From: an uncultured Marvinbryantia sp.
GTDB lineage: Bacteria > Bacillota > Clostridia > Lachnospirales > Lachnospiraceae
Assembly (NCBI GenBank): GCA_934394985.1
Contig: CAKRRF010000020.1
Location: forward strand, 1 to 50,033
Reading direction: 5' to 3'
Length of the DNA: 50,033 bases
Shown: positions 23,815-32,228 of the stretch, in pieces
Numbering within the stretch: position 1 is the first letter of the stretch
How the letters are laid out: every line of letters begins with the position of its first letter
Notes under the pieces: generated by a model
Seen by the model: the letters and a program-made list of their open reading frames with translations, nothing else
Database searches by the model: none
Told to the model about the DNA's origin: nothing
Made by a program: the position numbers and the translations under genes

Positions 23815-23920
23815 GCTTTCGCGCCGGGGGGAGGGGCGGTCTGAATCTCTACGGTGTTAAAGCCTGAAGACCGATGCCCCCTCAAACGCGCATTTTCGCG
23901 AAATTGTAAAGGGGTAAGTG
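23815..23920. other. GC-rich structured gap, candidate cos region
   Basis: The 261-nt gap after HNH has no convincing gene. It contains a run CCGGGGGGAGGGGCGGT (about 23824-23840) that pairs at a distance with AGACCGATGCCCCCT (about 23868-23882), and a CGCG-type hairpin near 23887-23903. In HNH-type cos phages the cohesive end often lies beside the HNH gene in GC-rich sequence, so this is a candidate cos site. Confidence 0.35.
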
Positions 23921-24039
23921 GAGCTGTACGCGGGAAATATACTGTAAAGGTTTAGGGTTTGCGGGGAAAGGCGCTTATTTCCGGGGTAAACTGTGCGCCG
24001 GTATTTTATAAAATGGCCCTGGCCGGAAAGGAGAAACCT

Positions 24040-24564
24040 ATGACAGCAGATGAAAAAGAGAAAGTTGTGGAACTGAGACTGAAAGGTCTCGGCTACCAAG
24101 CAATCGCAAATGAAATCGGAACTGTAACAAAAGAGAATGTCAGATACTACTGCAAGACACATGGCCTTGCTGGAAGCGCTGCTTTAGTTACGATGAATTA
24201 TGATTTGCATCGTGAAATGCCAAACCACTGTAAGAACTGTGGTGCGACGCTGATCCGTAATGCCCATTCGGGAGTGAAGCTCTTTTGTAGCGAAAAATGC
24301 AGAAGGGCCTGGTGGAAAGTAAATCCGGATAAGGATGCGCAATCCAAAAAGCAGCGTTACGAGTGCAGATGCGCATACTGCCATAGGACATTTATCTCCT
24401 TTGGTAATCCAAACAGGAAATACTGCGGCAGGGATTGTTATGTCAAAGATCGCTTTTGGACGGATCCGGATGAGAAGCCGAGTGCTGCTGAGATAAAACG
24501 TAGGCAGCAGGAAGCGGAGAAGTCGGAAGGTGAAGTGAAATTGGTTCTAAAGCGAATTTCATAA
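24040..24564 (+). CDS. HTH and zinc-finger regulator-like protein
   Basis: The 174-residue protein starts at ATG 24040 after AAAGGAG. Residues about 1-45 are a sigma-like HTH (VVELRLKGLGYQAIANEIG, NVRYYC). Two cysteine modules follow: CKNCGATLIRN...FCSEKCRRAWW and CRCAYCHRTFISFGNP...YCGRDC, both of the treble-clef/zinc-ribbon kind. It resembles proteins found near the terminase in Clostridia phages. Likely a DNA-binding factor for late transcription or packaging; not proven. Confidence 0.72.
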   Translation: MTADEKEKVVELRLKGLGYQAIANEIGTVTKENVRYYCKTHGLAGSAALVTMNYDLHREMPNHCKNCGATLIRNAHSGVKLFCSEKCRRAWWKVNPDKDAQSKKQRYECRCAYCHRTFISFGNPNRKYCGRDCYVKDRFWTDPDEKPSAAEIKRRQQEAEKSEGEVKLVLKRIS

Positions 24565-24586
24565 TATATGTTTTTGGAATGCGCGA

Positions 24587-24615
24587 GGTGTTCAGGAAAT
24601 CCTGGATGCCTTTTT
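24587..24615 (+). terminator. Terminator before the ParB-methylase gene
   Basis: GGTGTTCAGGA and TCCTGGATGCC form an imperfect stem of up to 11 bp followed by TTTTTATT. Confidence 0.6.
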
Positions 24616-24644
24616 ATTATGCAAAAAAAGTAAAGGAGACCAAC

Positions 24645-25901
24645 ATGGAATTTAAAAAATTGAAGATTGCTGACCTGGTGCCAGCTTCCTACAATCCCAG
24701 AAAGGCACTAAAGCCTGGGGATGCAGAGTACGAGAAAATCAAAAATAGTATTACTGAATTTGGATATGTGGAACCGGTTATTGTAAATACAGATATGACA
24801 ATCATCGGTGGACACCAGAGAGTGACGGTTCTTTCAGACCTTGGTTATAAGGATATTGATTGTATTGTTATCGATATTGATAAGACCAAGGAAAAAGCAC
24901 TGAACATTGCACTTAATAAAATCACCGGTGAATGGAACAAGGAACTGTTAGCAGACCTGATTAAGGATTTGCAGTCAAGCGACTTTGATGTTGCATTTAC
25001 AGGTTTTGATCCGCCGGAAATCGAGCAGCTTTTTAACAGCGTGCATGATAAGAACATCACAGAGGATGACTTCGATGTGGAGGAGGAGCTTTCCAAACCC
25101 GCGATTGCAAAACTTGGTGATGTGTGGCTTCTTGGCAGACACAGAGTTTGTTGCGGAGATAGCACACTGCCAGAGACTTATGATGTTTTGATGAATGGGC
25201 AGAAAGCAAATATAGTCCTGACGGATCCTCCATACAACGTAAATGTTGAGGAGACCGCAGGCAAAATCAAAAATGACAACATGGCTGAGGAGGATTTTTA
25301 TAATTTTCTCTTTGCAGCGTTTGTAAATATGGAACAGTCAATGGAGCAGGACGCTTCCATTTATGTTTTCCATGCTGACACCGAGGGACTGAATTTCCGT
25401 AAGGCATTTGCAGCAGCAGGCTTCTATCTTTCCGGATGTTGCATCTGGAAGAAGAACGCGCTGGTTCTTGGACGCAGCCCATACCAGTGGCAGCATGAGC
25501 CTTGCCTCTATGGTTGGAAGAAGGGCGGCAAGCATAACTGGTATTCAGACAGAAAGCAGACAACTATCTGGGAATACGATAGACCAAAGGCCAGTAAGGA
25601 TCATCCTACGATGAAGCCGGTAGCTCTTATGGCATATCCAATCCAGAATTCCAGCATGAGCAACTGCATTGTGCTTGATCCGTTTTTAGGTTCAGGATCC
25701 ACACTGATTGCTTCCGAGCAGACCAATCGTATCTGCTATGGCATTGAGCTGGATGAGAAATTTGTGGATGTGATTGTTCGCAGATATATTGAGCAGACCA
25801 GCTCTGAGGATGGTGTTTTCGTGGTTCGAGATGGAGTGAAAATTCCATATTCTGAAGTGCCTGGAAAGCCTGAAAAAACCTCAGATAATACACAGAATTA
25901 A
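24645..25901 (+). CDS. ParB-like domain fused to DNA methyltransferase
   Basis: This 418-residue protein starts MEFKKLKIADLVPASYNPRK at ATG 24645 behind AAAGGAG. Residues about 1-90 are a ParB/Srx-type nuclease-like domain (GYVEPVIVNTDMTIIGGHQR). Residues about 165-400 are a beta-class amino-methyltransferase with VLTDPPYNVNV (about 193) and LDPFLGSGSTLIA (about 344), in the order motif IV then motif I. It methylates adenine-N6 or cytosine-N4. As an orphan phage methylase it may protect phage DNA from host restriction or mark packaging sites. Such fusions are common in Firmicutes prophages. Confidence 0.9.
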   Translation: MEFKKLKIADLVPASYNPRKALKPGDAEYEKIKNSITEFGYVEPVIVNTDMTIIGGHQRVTVLSDLGYKDIDCIVIDIDKTKEKALNIALNKITGEWNKELLADLIKDLQSSDFDVAFTGFDPPEIEQLFNSVHDKNITEDDFDVEEELSKPAIAKLGDVWLLGRHRVCCGDSTLPETYDVLMNGQKANIVLTDPPYNVNVEETAGKIKNDNMAEEDFYNFLFAAFVNMEQSMEQDASIYVFHADTEGLNFRKAFAAAGFYLSGCCIWKKNALVLGRSPYQWQHEPCLYGWKKGGKHNWYSDRKQTTIWEYDRPKASKDHPTMKPVALMAYPIQNSSMSNCIVLDPFLGSGSTLIASEQTNRICYGIELDEKFVDVIVRRYIEQTSSEDGVFVVRDGVKIPYSEVPGKPEKTSDNTQN

Positions 25902-25920
25902 CTTGCTATTTTTTGCCGGT

Positions 25921-25954
25921 AGAGTGATATATGTACTACCAAAAGAAAAGGAGG
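25921..25954 (+). promoter_or_regulatory. Repeated leader, copy A
   Basis: The block AGAGTGATATATGTACTACC followed by AAAAGAAAAGGAGG recurs with small changes at 27907, 28439 and 47328, always ending in the ribosome site of the next gene. TTAACT lies about 20 nt upstream. Confidence 0.6.
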
Positions 25955-25962
25955 AACACAGC

Positions 25963-26760
25963 ATGGAAATTATGTGTTTAGTAGCAGACAGAAAAGAGCT
26001 GATTGCAGCAATTGAGGAGACAACAGGAGAAAAGATGAAGTACCAGGGACCACCAACCTTCGCATACAAGAATGAGGATTTGGCGGTTCTTCGAGACGGA
26101 ACCCTGGTGGTGGAGAACATAGAAACAAGAATGGAGCTTCTTCTTACACTCACATCAAAGCGCCTGATCGACGGAGCTTGGGATGAGGACAGGGAGGTGC
26201 TTGAGATTTCGCTTCCGATGGAAGGCCACACAGGACTTAGCCTGATTAACCTGGTTTCCATTTTTTACACGAAAGCGGAGCTGATCAACAAGGCCATCAA
26301 CGCACCAAGAGCCTTTGAAGTGAACGAGCGCTTCATGGAAGCCATCATGGAGGAACCGCCACAGACAACCGAGGAATTCATAGGCCTTTGGGAAGAATGT
26401 GGAAGCGACAACATGACAAAGGGAATCAAGTTTGAAGCAGACAAGATTTCCTTTACCGGATTTCCATTAACTGACGATAGTGACCTGGTTACCGCTTTTA
26501 CCACCCTGGCAGGAAAAATCAACATACTTGCCTTGGAAAGCAAATACATCCGCGTGAAGAAAACACCGGTTGATAACGAAAAGTACACCTTCCGTATTTG
26601 GCTGGTACGCCTGGGCCTGGACGGTACAGAGTATAAGACAACCAGAAAGCTCTTACTTTCCCACCTAAGCGGCCACAGCGCTTTTAGAACGGAAGAACAG
26701 AAGGAAGCCCACAAGCAGAAGTACCTGACCAAGAAGGCAAATGCCGATGAAGAGGCTTAA
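25963..26760 (+). CDS. 'Virulence-related' family protein, amidoligase partner
   Basis: The 265-residue protein starts at ATG 25963 behind AAGGAGG. I know this sequence type only under the uninformative label 'virulence-related protein' in Clostridia. The N-terminal half is acidic alpha/beta (MEIMCLVADRKELIAAIEET). The C-terminal tail NEKYTFRIWLVRLGLDGTE, then YKTTRKLLLSHLSGHSAFR, matches the tail of the adjacent amidoligase at 21 of 39 positions by my alignment. Its 3' end overlaps the amidoligase start by up to 20 nt. A partner or substrate of the amidoligase is the natural guess. Confidence 0.72.
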   Translation: MEIMCLVADRKELIAAIEETTGEKMKYQGPPTFAYKNEDLAVLRDGTLVVENIETRMELLLTLTSKRLIDGAWDEDREVLEISLPMEGHTGLSLINLVSIFYTKAELINKAINAPRAFEVNERFMEAIMEEPPQTTEEFIGLWEECGSDNMTKGIKFEADKISFTGFPLTDDSDLVTAFTTLAGKINILALESKYIRVKKTPVDNEKYTFRIWLVRLGLDGTEYKTTRKLLLSHLSGHSAFRTEEQKEAHKQKYLTKKANADEEA

Positions 26761-27604
26761 GTTTGGAATAGAAATTGAATTCATAGGGATTACCAGAGAG
26801 GCGGCTGCGACCATAGTGGCCGACTTCTTTGGAACCGGATTTTTCTATGAAGGCGGTGAGCTTAAGGAAAGAGATATTGTAGATGAGAAGCACCGGATAT
26901 GGCGGGTGGTCAGGGATGCCAGTATTGAAGCATATGCTGAGGAAGAACAATGTGAGTTGGTGACACCGATTCTGCAGTATGATGATTTGGAGTGCCTCAA
27001 GCAGTTGTTGCAAAATATGCAACAACTCGGAGCCAGGGTGAATCGCAGCTGCGGGCTTCACATTCATGTGGATGGGAAGAACTTCACTCCCCAGGCGATA
27101 GTAAACCTGGTGACCTTGATTGGTAGTAGAGAGTTGCTTTTATATAAGGCCCTTTCTATACCGAAGGATCGAATGAAATATTGCAAGCGTATCAATGATG
27201 ATTTGGTGGATTTGATTTTGGAAAAGAAGCCAGAGAGTCTTGCAGCACTTAAAAAGGTCTGGTATATGGAATCGCCGTATGAAACTTCCGAAGGAAAATA
27301 TCATAGTACCAGATATCATGGACTAAATTTACATGCTCTGTTTTCAAAGGGAACTGTGGAGTTTCGATTATTTAATTCCACTCTGGAGCCGGACCGGGTG
27401 CAGGCTTACCTGCAATTTACACTGGCCCTTTGCAAGCAGGCAATGATACATAAAAAAGCGGTCATGAAAAAGACCAGAACAGAGAATGAAAAGTACGCAT
27501 TTCGGTGTTTTCTCATAAGGCTTGGCCTGAATGGGGATGAGTTCAAAACCTGCAGACAAGTGATGCTTGAAAATTTGACCGGAGATAGCGCATGGAAAGG
27601 ATGA
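26741..27604 (+). CDS. Amidoligase-family enzyme
   Basis: This 287-residue protein (285 if the ATG at 26747 is used) has the landmarks of the glutamine-synthetase-fold amidoligases: KFGIEIEFIG at the start, WRVVRDASIE, CELVTPIL, CGLHIHVDGKNF and YHGLNLHALFSKGTVEFRLF. These supply the metal and ATP-binding acidic and histidine residues. The family joins carboxyl and amine groups, for example on peptides or cell-wall components. After residue about 245 comes a tail shared with the upstream neighbour. It lies in a phage accessory island between the methylase and terminase genes; the substrate is unknown. Confidence 0.87.
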   Translation: MPMKRLKFGIEIEFIGITREAAATIVADFFGTGFFYEGGELKERDIVDEKHRIWRVVRDASIEAYAEEEQCELVTPILQYDDLECLKQLLQNMQQLGARVNRSCGLHIHVDGKNFTPQAIVNLVTLIGSRELLLYKALSIPKDRMKYCKRINDDLVDLILEKKPESLAALKKVWYMESPYETSEGKYHSTRYHGLNLHALFSKGTVEFRLFNSTLEPDRVQAYLQFTLALCKQAMIHKKAVMKKTRTENEKYAFRCFLIRLGLNGDEFKTCRQVMLENLTGDSAWKG

Positions 27605-27609
27605 TTAGT

Positions 27610-27837
27610 ATGTTTGGAATACCAGAACACATTGTAGAAAGATTGAAGAAGGAATATCCGAAGGGAACCAGGGTGGAGCTTATTGAGATGAATGATCCGT
27701 ACCGCCACATTCCAGCAGGAAGTAAAGGAACCGTTACTGGAGTGGACGACATTGGCACCATTCATGTTTCTTGGGACTGCGGCAGCAGCTTGGGAGTGGC
27801 TTATGGCGAGGATTCTTGCAGAAAAATCATAGAATAA
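27610..27837 (+). CDS. DUF4314 protein
   Basis: This is a 75-residue protein if started at ATG 27610 (AAAGGATG lies 8 nt upstream); in-frame ATGs at 27592 and 27601 would overlap the amidoligase. KKEYPKGTRVELIEMNDPYR, PAGSKGTVTGVDDIGTIHVS and WDCGSSLGVAYGEDSC match DUF4314, a small SH3-like beta-barrel common in mobile elements. Function unknown. It is co-directional with, and close to, the amidoligase. Confidence 0.8.
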   Translation: MFGIPEHIVERLKKEYPKGTRVELIEMNDPYRHIPAGSKGTVTGVDDIGTIHVSWDCGSSLGVAYGEDSCRKIIE

Positions 27838-27860
27838 TATGCACAATGTGCCGCCGGTAT

Positions 27861-27940
27861 CTTTGGTACATTTATGGTAAGAATTAACTGGATAAATGTA
27901 ATGATAAGAGCGAATATGTACCTACCAAAAGAAAAGGAGG
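27861..27940 (+). promoter_or_regulatory. Repeated leader, copy B
   Basis: Same leader core as copies A and C: AGAGCGAATATGTACCTACC then AAAAGAAAAGGAGG (27907-27940). The upstream arm CTTTGGTACAT (27861-27871) can pair with ATGTACC-TACCAAAAG (27916-27931). TTAACT lies between. It leads into the gene at 27950. Confidence 0.6.
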
Positions 27941-27949
27941 CCACAAGCC

Positions 27950-28309
27950 ATGAGAAGAATTGAAGTTTTAGACAAAGCAGCAGAAGCAGGAATTAAGTAC
28001 AGAGACATTAATGTGAACGCAACTTTTGGAGCCGCATACTTTACAAGCGTTGACGCGGAAAACGACCTGCCAGATTTTAGCGAGGTCATTTGGGATCATG
28101 ACATTGATGAAATTTTGGAGAACATGAGAAGATTTGAAATTTTCGAATTCACTATCAGCTCTACATTTTCAAGCCTGATCGAAACAATCGCAGAACTTGA
28201 AAAAAGAGGATGCAACCTTGAAGGCCTGGTTGAAATCAACAGCCGCTACGATGATTGGCAGACTGGAGAAAAGAAGAAAGTTCCAGCATTTAAGATGACA
28301 ATAAACTAA
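27950..28309 (+). CDS. Unknown protein of the amidoligase island
   Basis: The 119-residue acidic protein (VLDKAAEAGIKYRDINVNAT, FSEVIWDHDIDEILENMRRF, LIETIAELEKRGCNLEGLVE) is not in a family I can name. It begins directly after repeated leader copy B, which makes it co-regulated with the other island genes. The mix of helices and short strands suggests a compact globular fold. Confidence 0.65.
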   Translation: MRRIEVLDKAAEAGIKYRDINVNATFGAAYFTSVDAENDLPDFSEVIWDHDIDEILENMRRFEIFEFTISSTFSSLIETIAELEKRGCNLEGLVEINSRYDDWQTGEKKKVPAFKMTIN

Positions 28310-28391
28310 GAAAGACAATTCCGGGAGGCGGGCCGCAGGGCCTGCTTGCTCGTTGTAATATACACAATTTATCACTGTATTTCTTGCACAT

Positions 28392-28472
28392 CTTTGGTAG
28401 GTTTATGATGCAGAATTGACTGGATATATCCTTGGTTTAGAGCGAATATGTACCTACCAAAAGAAAAGGAGG
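28392..28472 (+). promoter_or_regulatory. Repeated leader, copy C, with inverted arms
   Basis: The core AGAGCGAATATGTACCTACC then AAAAGAAAAGGAGG (28439-28472) is identical to copy B. The upstream arm CTTTGGTAGGT (28392-28402) is complementary to ACCTACCAAAAG (28452-28463), so the leader can fold. TTGACT lies within the loop. Confidence 0.6.
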
Positions 28473-28480
28473 ATACAACA

Positions 28481-28732
28481 ATGGCAAACGGATGGCACGA
28501 GGGAACAATTGGAATTCCGGTAAAGGACGGAGGAATGAAGGTGGCCCACTACTGGGTGAAAGCCTTCGAGGAACCAAGCGAGGATTACGGAATCAACGGA
28601 GGCAAGATTAGCAAACTTTCCATCAAGATCGACGGAGAGTGGAAAGCCAACTACGATAGGGGCTGGGACATTGAGCCTGCGGATGAGGAAACAAACATTG
28701 CTTATAGCATTTTGTTAAACGAATACAACTAA
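28481..28732 (+). CDS. Small unknown protein of the amidoligase island
   Basis: The 83-residue protein starts MANGWHEGTIGIPVKDGGMK directly after leader copy C; an ATG inside the leader at 28448 is in frame but lacks its own ribosome site. HYWVKAFEEPSEDYGINGGK, ISKLSIKIDGEWKANYDRGW is beta-rich, like a small immunity or adaptor protein. No function known to me. A terminator follows and ends the island. Confidence 0.65.
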   Translation: MANGWHEGTIGIPVKDGGMKVAHYWVKAFEEPSEDYGINGGKISKLSIKIDGEWKANYDRGWDIEPADEETNIAYSILLNEYN

Positions 28733-28753
28733 AAACAACCTACGGATTTACAT

Positions 28754-28778
28754 AGGGCTCCTTAATCGGGGCCCTTTT
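28754..28778 (+). terminator. Terminator ending the amidoligase island
   Basis: AGGGCTCC (28754-28761) pairs with GGGGCCCT (28768-28775), followed by a short TTT run. It separates the island from the terminase genes. Confidence 0.7.
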
Positions 28779-28805
28779 ACTTTGCACTGAAAGGAGAGAT
28801 TTGAA

Positions 28806-29282
28806 ATGGCAACAAGAGGTAGAAAACCAAAGCCTACTGCGGTGAAGGTCCTGGAGGGAAATCCAGGAAAGAGACCGCTTAATATGTATGAGCCGGTTCC
28901 GGAAAAGAAAGCACCTGAGTGTCCTTCTTGGCTAAACGATGAAGCAAAAGCAGAATGGGATAGATTAGCAGATAAAATGGTGAATCTTGGTACCCTTACG
29001 GAAATGGATATGGCAGCCTTTGCAGGTTATTGTCAGTCCTATGCAAGATGGAAGGAAGCCGAGGAATTCATAGAGAAACATGGAACAATTGTAAAAACTC
29101 CAAGTGGTTATTGGCAGCAGGTACCGCAGGTATCTATCGCACAGACTAATTTGAAGGTAATGCTTAAGTTTTGCAGTGAGTTTGGTCTGACGCCTTCTTC
29201 CAGAAGCAGAATGATAGCAGGTGAAGTCCAGGAAGGCAGCGTGGACGAGATGGAGTTTTTACTGCTTGAGGGTAATGGATAA
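28806..29282 (+). CDS. Terminase small subunit, P27 family
   Basis: The 158-residue protein begins MATRGRKPKPTAVKVLEGNP, the standard start of P27-family small terminases, and continues with LNDEAKAEWDRLADKMVNLG and VSIAQTNLKVMLKFCSEFGL. It binds phage DNA and recruits the large subunit. The stop overlaps the large-subunit ATG (TAATG). AAGGAGAG precedes the start. Confidence 0.92.
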   Translation: MATRGRKPKPTAVKVLEGNPGKRPLNMYEPVPEKKAPECPSWLNDEAKAEWDRLADKMVNLGTLTEMDMAAFAGYCQSYARWKEAEEFIEKHGTIVKTPSGYWQQVPQVSIAQTNLKVMLKFCSEFGLTPSSRSRMIAGEVQEGSVDEMEFLLLEGNG

Positions 29283-30904
29283 TGGCTGAAACTAGGCCAA
29301 AGGATTATCCGAGGCTTACGGACTATCAGCCCACAAAGTTTATGCTGCCGACTTCTCATTACGATGAGGGCAAGGCTGATAGAGCTGTGAAGTTCATTGA
29401 AAACCTGCGTCATACAAAGGGTAAGTGGGCCGGAAAAAGGTTCTGGCTGCTTCCCTGGCAGGAGCAGATCATTCGCGATATTTTCGGTATCGTGGGTGAG
29501 GATAATTGTAGGCAGTTTCGTACCGCTTTCATAGAGATTGGAAAGAAGAATGGAAAGAGTGAACTTGCTGCGGCAGTCGCTCTTTATTTGCTTTATGCAG
29601 ACAATGAGCCAAGTGCCGAGGTATATGGTGCAGCCGCGGATCGTGGCCAGGCTTCCATTGTATTCGATGTAGCCAATCAGATGGTGAAGATGACACCGGC
29701 GCTTATGAAACGAAGCAAAATCATGAGTGCTGGTAAGCGTATTGTGAATTATTCCAACCAGGGATTTTACCAGGTACTATCTGCAGAAGTTGGCACCAAG
29801 CATGGTCTTAATGTTTCAGGCCTTGTGCTGGATGAGGTGCATGCGCAGAAAACCAGAACTTTATACGATGTCCTGACCAAAGGCTCCGGTGACGCAAGAG
29901 AGCAGCCATTGTTTTTCTTAATTACAACAGCGGGTACAGAGAAGGAGAGCATTTGCTATGAACTGCATACCAAGGCTAAGGATATCCTGGATGGAAGGAA
30001 GATTGATCCAACCTTCTATCCGGTAGTTTTTGGCCTTACCGATGATGACGATTGGCATGATGAAGCAAACTGGTACAAAGCAAATCCCTCCCTGGGACAG
30101 ACCATTCAGATTGACAGAGTGCGAGATGCCTATAAGGAGGCTCTGCAAAATCCAGCCGAGGAGAATGTGTTTAAGCAGCTTCGTCTTAACATGTGGGTAT
30201 CCAGTCTTACCCGGTTTATTCCGGAGCAGATATACGATCAAGGAAATGAACCCATTGATATGGATAGCCTTCTTGGGAGAGAGTGCTACGGAGGATTGGA
30301 CCTTTCGAGCACAGGAGATATTACAGCTTTGGTGCTTGTATTTCCACCAAGGACGGAAGAAGAGAAATATATCCTTTTACCGTTTTTCTGGATTCCAGAG
30401 GATACGATTCCAATCAGGGTAAGAAGGGCATCAGTTCCATACGATGTATGGCGGGCGCAAGGGTATCTGATGGCTACGGAAGGTAACGTGGTCAATTATG
30501 ACTTTATTGAAAAATTTATCGAGAACCTGGGAACCAAGTATCATATCTTGGAGATTGCAGTGGATAGATGGAACGCCACCATGCTTACCCAGCATCTGAT
30601 GGATGACGGATTTACAATGGTTCCGTTTGGCCAGGGCTACAAGGATATGAGCCCGGCTACCAAGGAATTTTATAAATTACTCATGGAAGCTCGCATCGTG
30701 CATGGAGGAAATCCGGTGCTTAGGTGGATGAGCGGAAATGTAGTAGTAGAGCAGGACGCAGCGGAAAATATCAAGGTTACAAAGGCCAAGTCGCCGGAGA
30801 AGATTGATGGTATCGTAGCTGCAATCATGGCGGTTGACAGAGCAGTGAGAAATCAAGGTGATTCAGGAAGCGTTTATGATGAACGTGGAATTTTAGTATT
30901 TTAG
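29282..30904 (+). CDS. Terminase large subunit
   Basis: The 540-residue protein starts with RPKDYPRLTDYQPTKF and has an ATPase with GKKNGKSELAAAVALYLL near residue 89 and LVLDEVHAQ near 181, followed by LITTAGTEKES (motif III) and a nuclease domain with GGLDLSSTGDITALVLV and AVDRWNATML. It packages DNA into the prohead and cuts it. It is immediately upstream of the portal gene as usual. Confidence 0.95.
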   Translation: MAETRPKDYPRLTDYQPTKFMLPTSHYDEGKADRAVKFIENLRHTKGKWAGKRFWLLPWQEQIIRDIFGIVGEDNCRQFRTAFIEIGKKNGKSELAAAVALYLLYADNEPSAEVYGAAADRGQASIVFDVANQMVKMTPALMKRSKIMSAGKRIVNYSNQGFYQVLSAEVGTKHGLNVSGLVLDEVHAQKTRTLYDVLTKGSGDAREQPLFFLITTAGTEKESICYELHTKAKDILDGRKIDPTFYPVVFGLTDDDDWHDEANWYKANPSLGQTIQIDRVRDAYKEALQNPAEENVFKQLRLNMWVSSLTRFIPEQIYDQGNEPIDMDSLLGRECYGGLDLSSTGDITALVLVFPPRTEEEKYILLPFFWIPEDTIPIRVRRASVPYDVWRAQGYLMATEGNVVNYDFIEKFIENLGTKYHILEIAVDRWNATMLTQHLMDDGFTMVPFGQGYKDMSPATKEFYKLLMEARIVHGGNPVLRWMSGNVVVEQDAAENIKVTKAKSPEKIDGIVAAIMAVDRAVRNQGDSGSVYDERGILVF

Positions 30905-30914
30905 GAGGTGCCCT

Positions 30915-32228
30915 ATGGGAATTAAGAGTTTATTTGGTTTTGGTCAGGCGAGGGATAAGCCCGTAGATAAAGCGGCAGATGCAGGTTATTCTTTTCTTTT
31001 TGGAAGGACAACCAGTGGTAAGCCAGTGAATGAAACGACTGCAATGCAGACCACAGCAGTGTATGCCTGTGTACGAATTTTGTCGGAAGCTGTCGCATCA
31101 CTTCCAATCCATGTCTATCAGTACAAAGAAGGCGGCGGTAAAGAGATGGTTTATGACCACAGCCTATACCAGGTGCTCCATGATGAGCCCAATCCGGAGA
31201 TGACTTCATTTGTGTTCAGGGAAACGCTGATGAGTCATCTTTTAATTTGGGGAAATGCCTATGCGCAGATCATTAGAGATGGAGCTGGTAGGGTGCTTGC
31301 TCTTTATCCGCTGCTTCCAAACAAGGTGGATGTGCAGCGTGATGAGAAGGGTGAAATTTACTACGTGTATTCCAGAAATACAGAGGAGAATCCAAACTTC
31401 AAACAGTACGGTGACATCAAACTGAAAAAGGAAGATGTACTGCATATTCCGGGACTTGGTTTTGATGGTCTGATTGGATATTCACCGATTGCAATGGCAA
31501 AAAACGCTGTGGGCATGACACTTGCCTGTGAGGAATACGGAGCCTCCTTCTTTGCGAATGGGGCCAATCCTGGCGGCGTGCTGGAACACCCTGGGGTATT
31601 AAAGGATCCGTCAAAGGTGAGGGAATCCTGGAACGCAGTGTATAGGGGAACCAATAATGCACATAAGATTGCTGTTTTGGAAGAAGGAATGAAATACCAG
31701 CAGATTGGTATTCCACCGGAAGAAGCACAGTTTTTGGAAACCAGGAAATTTCAGATCAATGAAATAGCAAGGCTCTATCGTATTCCACCTCATATGGTTG
31801 GAGATTTGGAGAAGTCGAGCTTTTCCAATATAGAGCAGCAGTCGCTAGAGTTTGTAAAGTACACCCTGGATCCTTGGGTAATCAGATGGGAGCAGAGCTT
31901 ACAAAAGGCACTTCTTCTTCCAGGGGAAAAGGGAAAGTATTTCATTAAGTTAAATGTGGATGGCCTGCTTCGAGGTGATTATCAGTCACGAATGAATGGT
32001 TATTCCATTGGCAGACAGAACGGGTGGTTATCTGCCAATGATATCAGGGAGATGGAGGACTTAAATCCTTTATCTGATGAGGAAGGTGGAAATCTATACC
32101 TCATTAACGGAAATATGTGCAAGCTGTCTGATGCTGGTATTTTTGCTGGACAGACGCAGCAGGAAGAATCGGAACCTGAGCCGGAAGAAAAACCACTAGA
32201 AAATAATAGAAAGAGAGGCAAGCGATGA
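30915..32228 (+). CDS. Portal protein, HK97 type
   Basis: The 437-residue protein shows AVYACVRILSEAVASLPIHV near the start, GLIGYSPIAMAKNAVGMTLA in the middle and RIPPHMVGDLEKSSFSNIEQ, hallmarks of HK97-family portals. It forms the ring at the capsid vertex through which DNA passes. AGGAGGTG precedes ATG 30915. The end overlaps the protease start (ATGA). Confidence 0.95.
   Translation: MGIKSLFGFGQARDKPVDKAADAGYSFLFGRTTSGKPVNETTAMQTTAVYACVRILSEAVASLPIHVYQYKEGGGKEMVYDHSLYQVLHDEPNPEMTSFVFRETLMSHLLIWGNAYAQIIRDGAGRVLALYPLLPNKVDVQRDEKGEIYYVYSRNTEENPNFKQYGDIKLKKEDVLHIPGLGFDGLIGYSPIAMAKNAVGMTLACEEYGASFFANGANPGGVLEHPGVLKDPSKVRESWNAVYRGTNNAHKIAVLEEGMKYQQIGIPPEEAQFLETRKFQINEIARLYRIPPHMVGDLEKSSFSNIEQQSLEFVKYTLDPWVIRWEQSLQKALLLPGEKGKYFIKLNVDGLLRGDYQSRMNGYSIGRQNGWLSANDIREMEDLNPLSDEEGGNLYLINGNMCKLSDAGIFAGQTQQEESEPEPEEKPLENNRKRGKR

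Noticed and set aside
27592..27609. Upstream ATGs as the start of the DUF4314 gene
   Set aside because: They overlap the amidoligase end and lack the well-spaced AAAGGATG that precedes ATG 27610, though they cannot be excluded.
25921..28472. Three nearby leader copies as a CRISPR array
   Set aside because: The copies are hundreds of bases to 2 kb apart with genes between them and each ends in a ribosome site.
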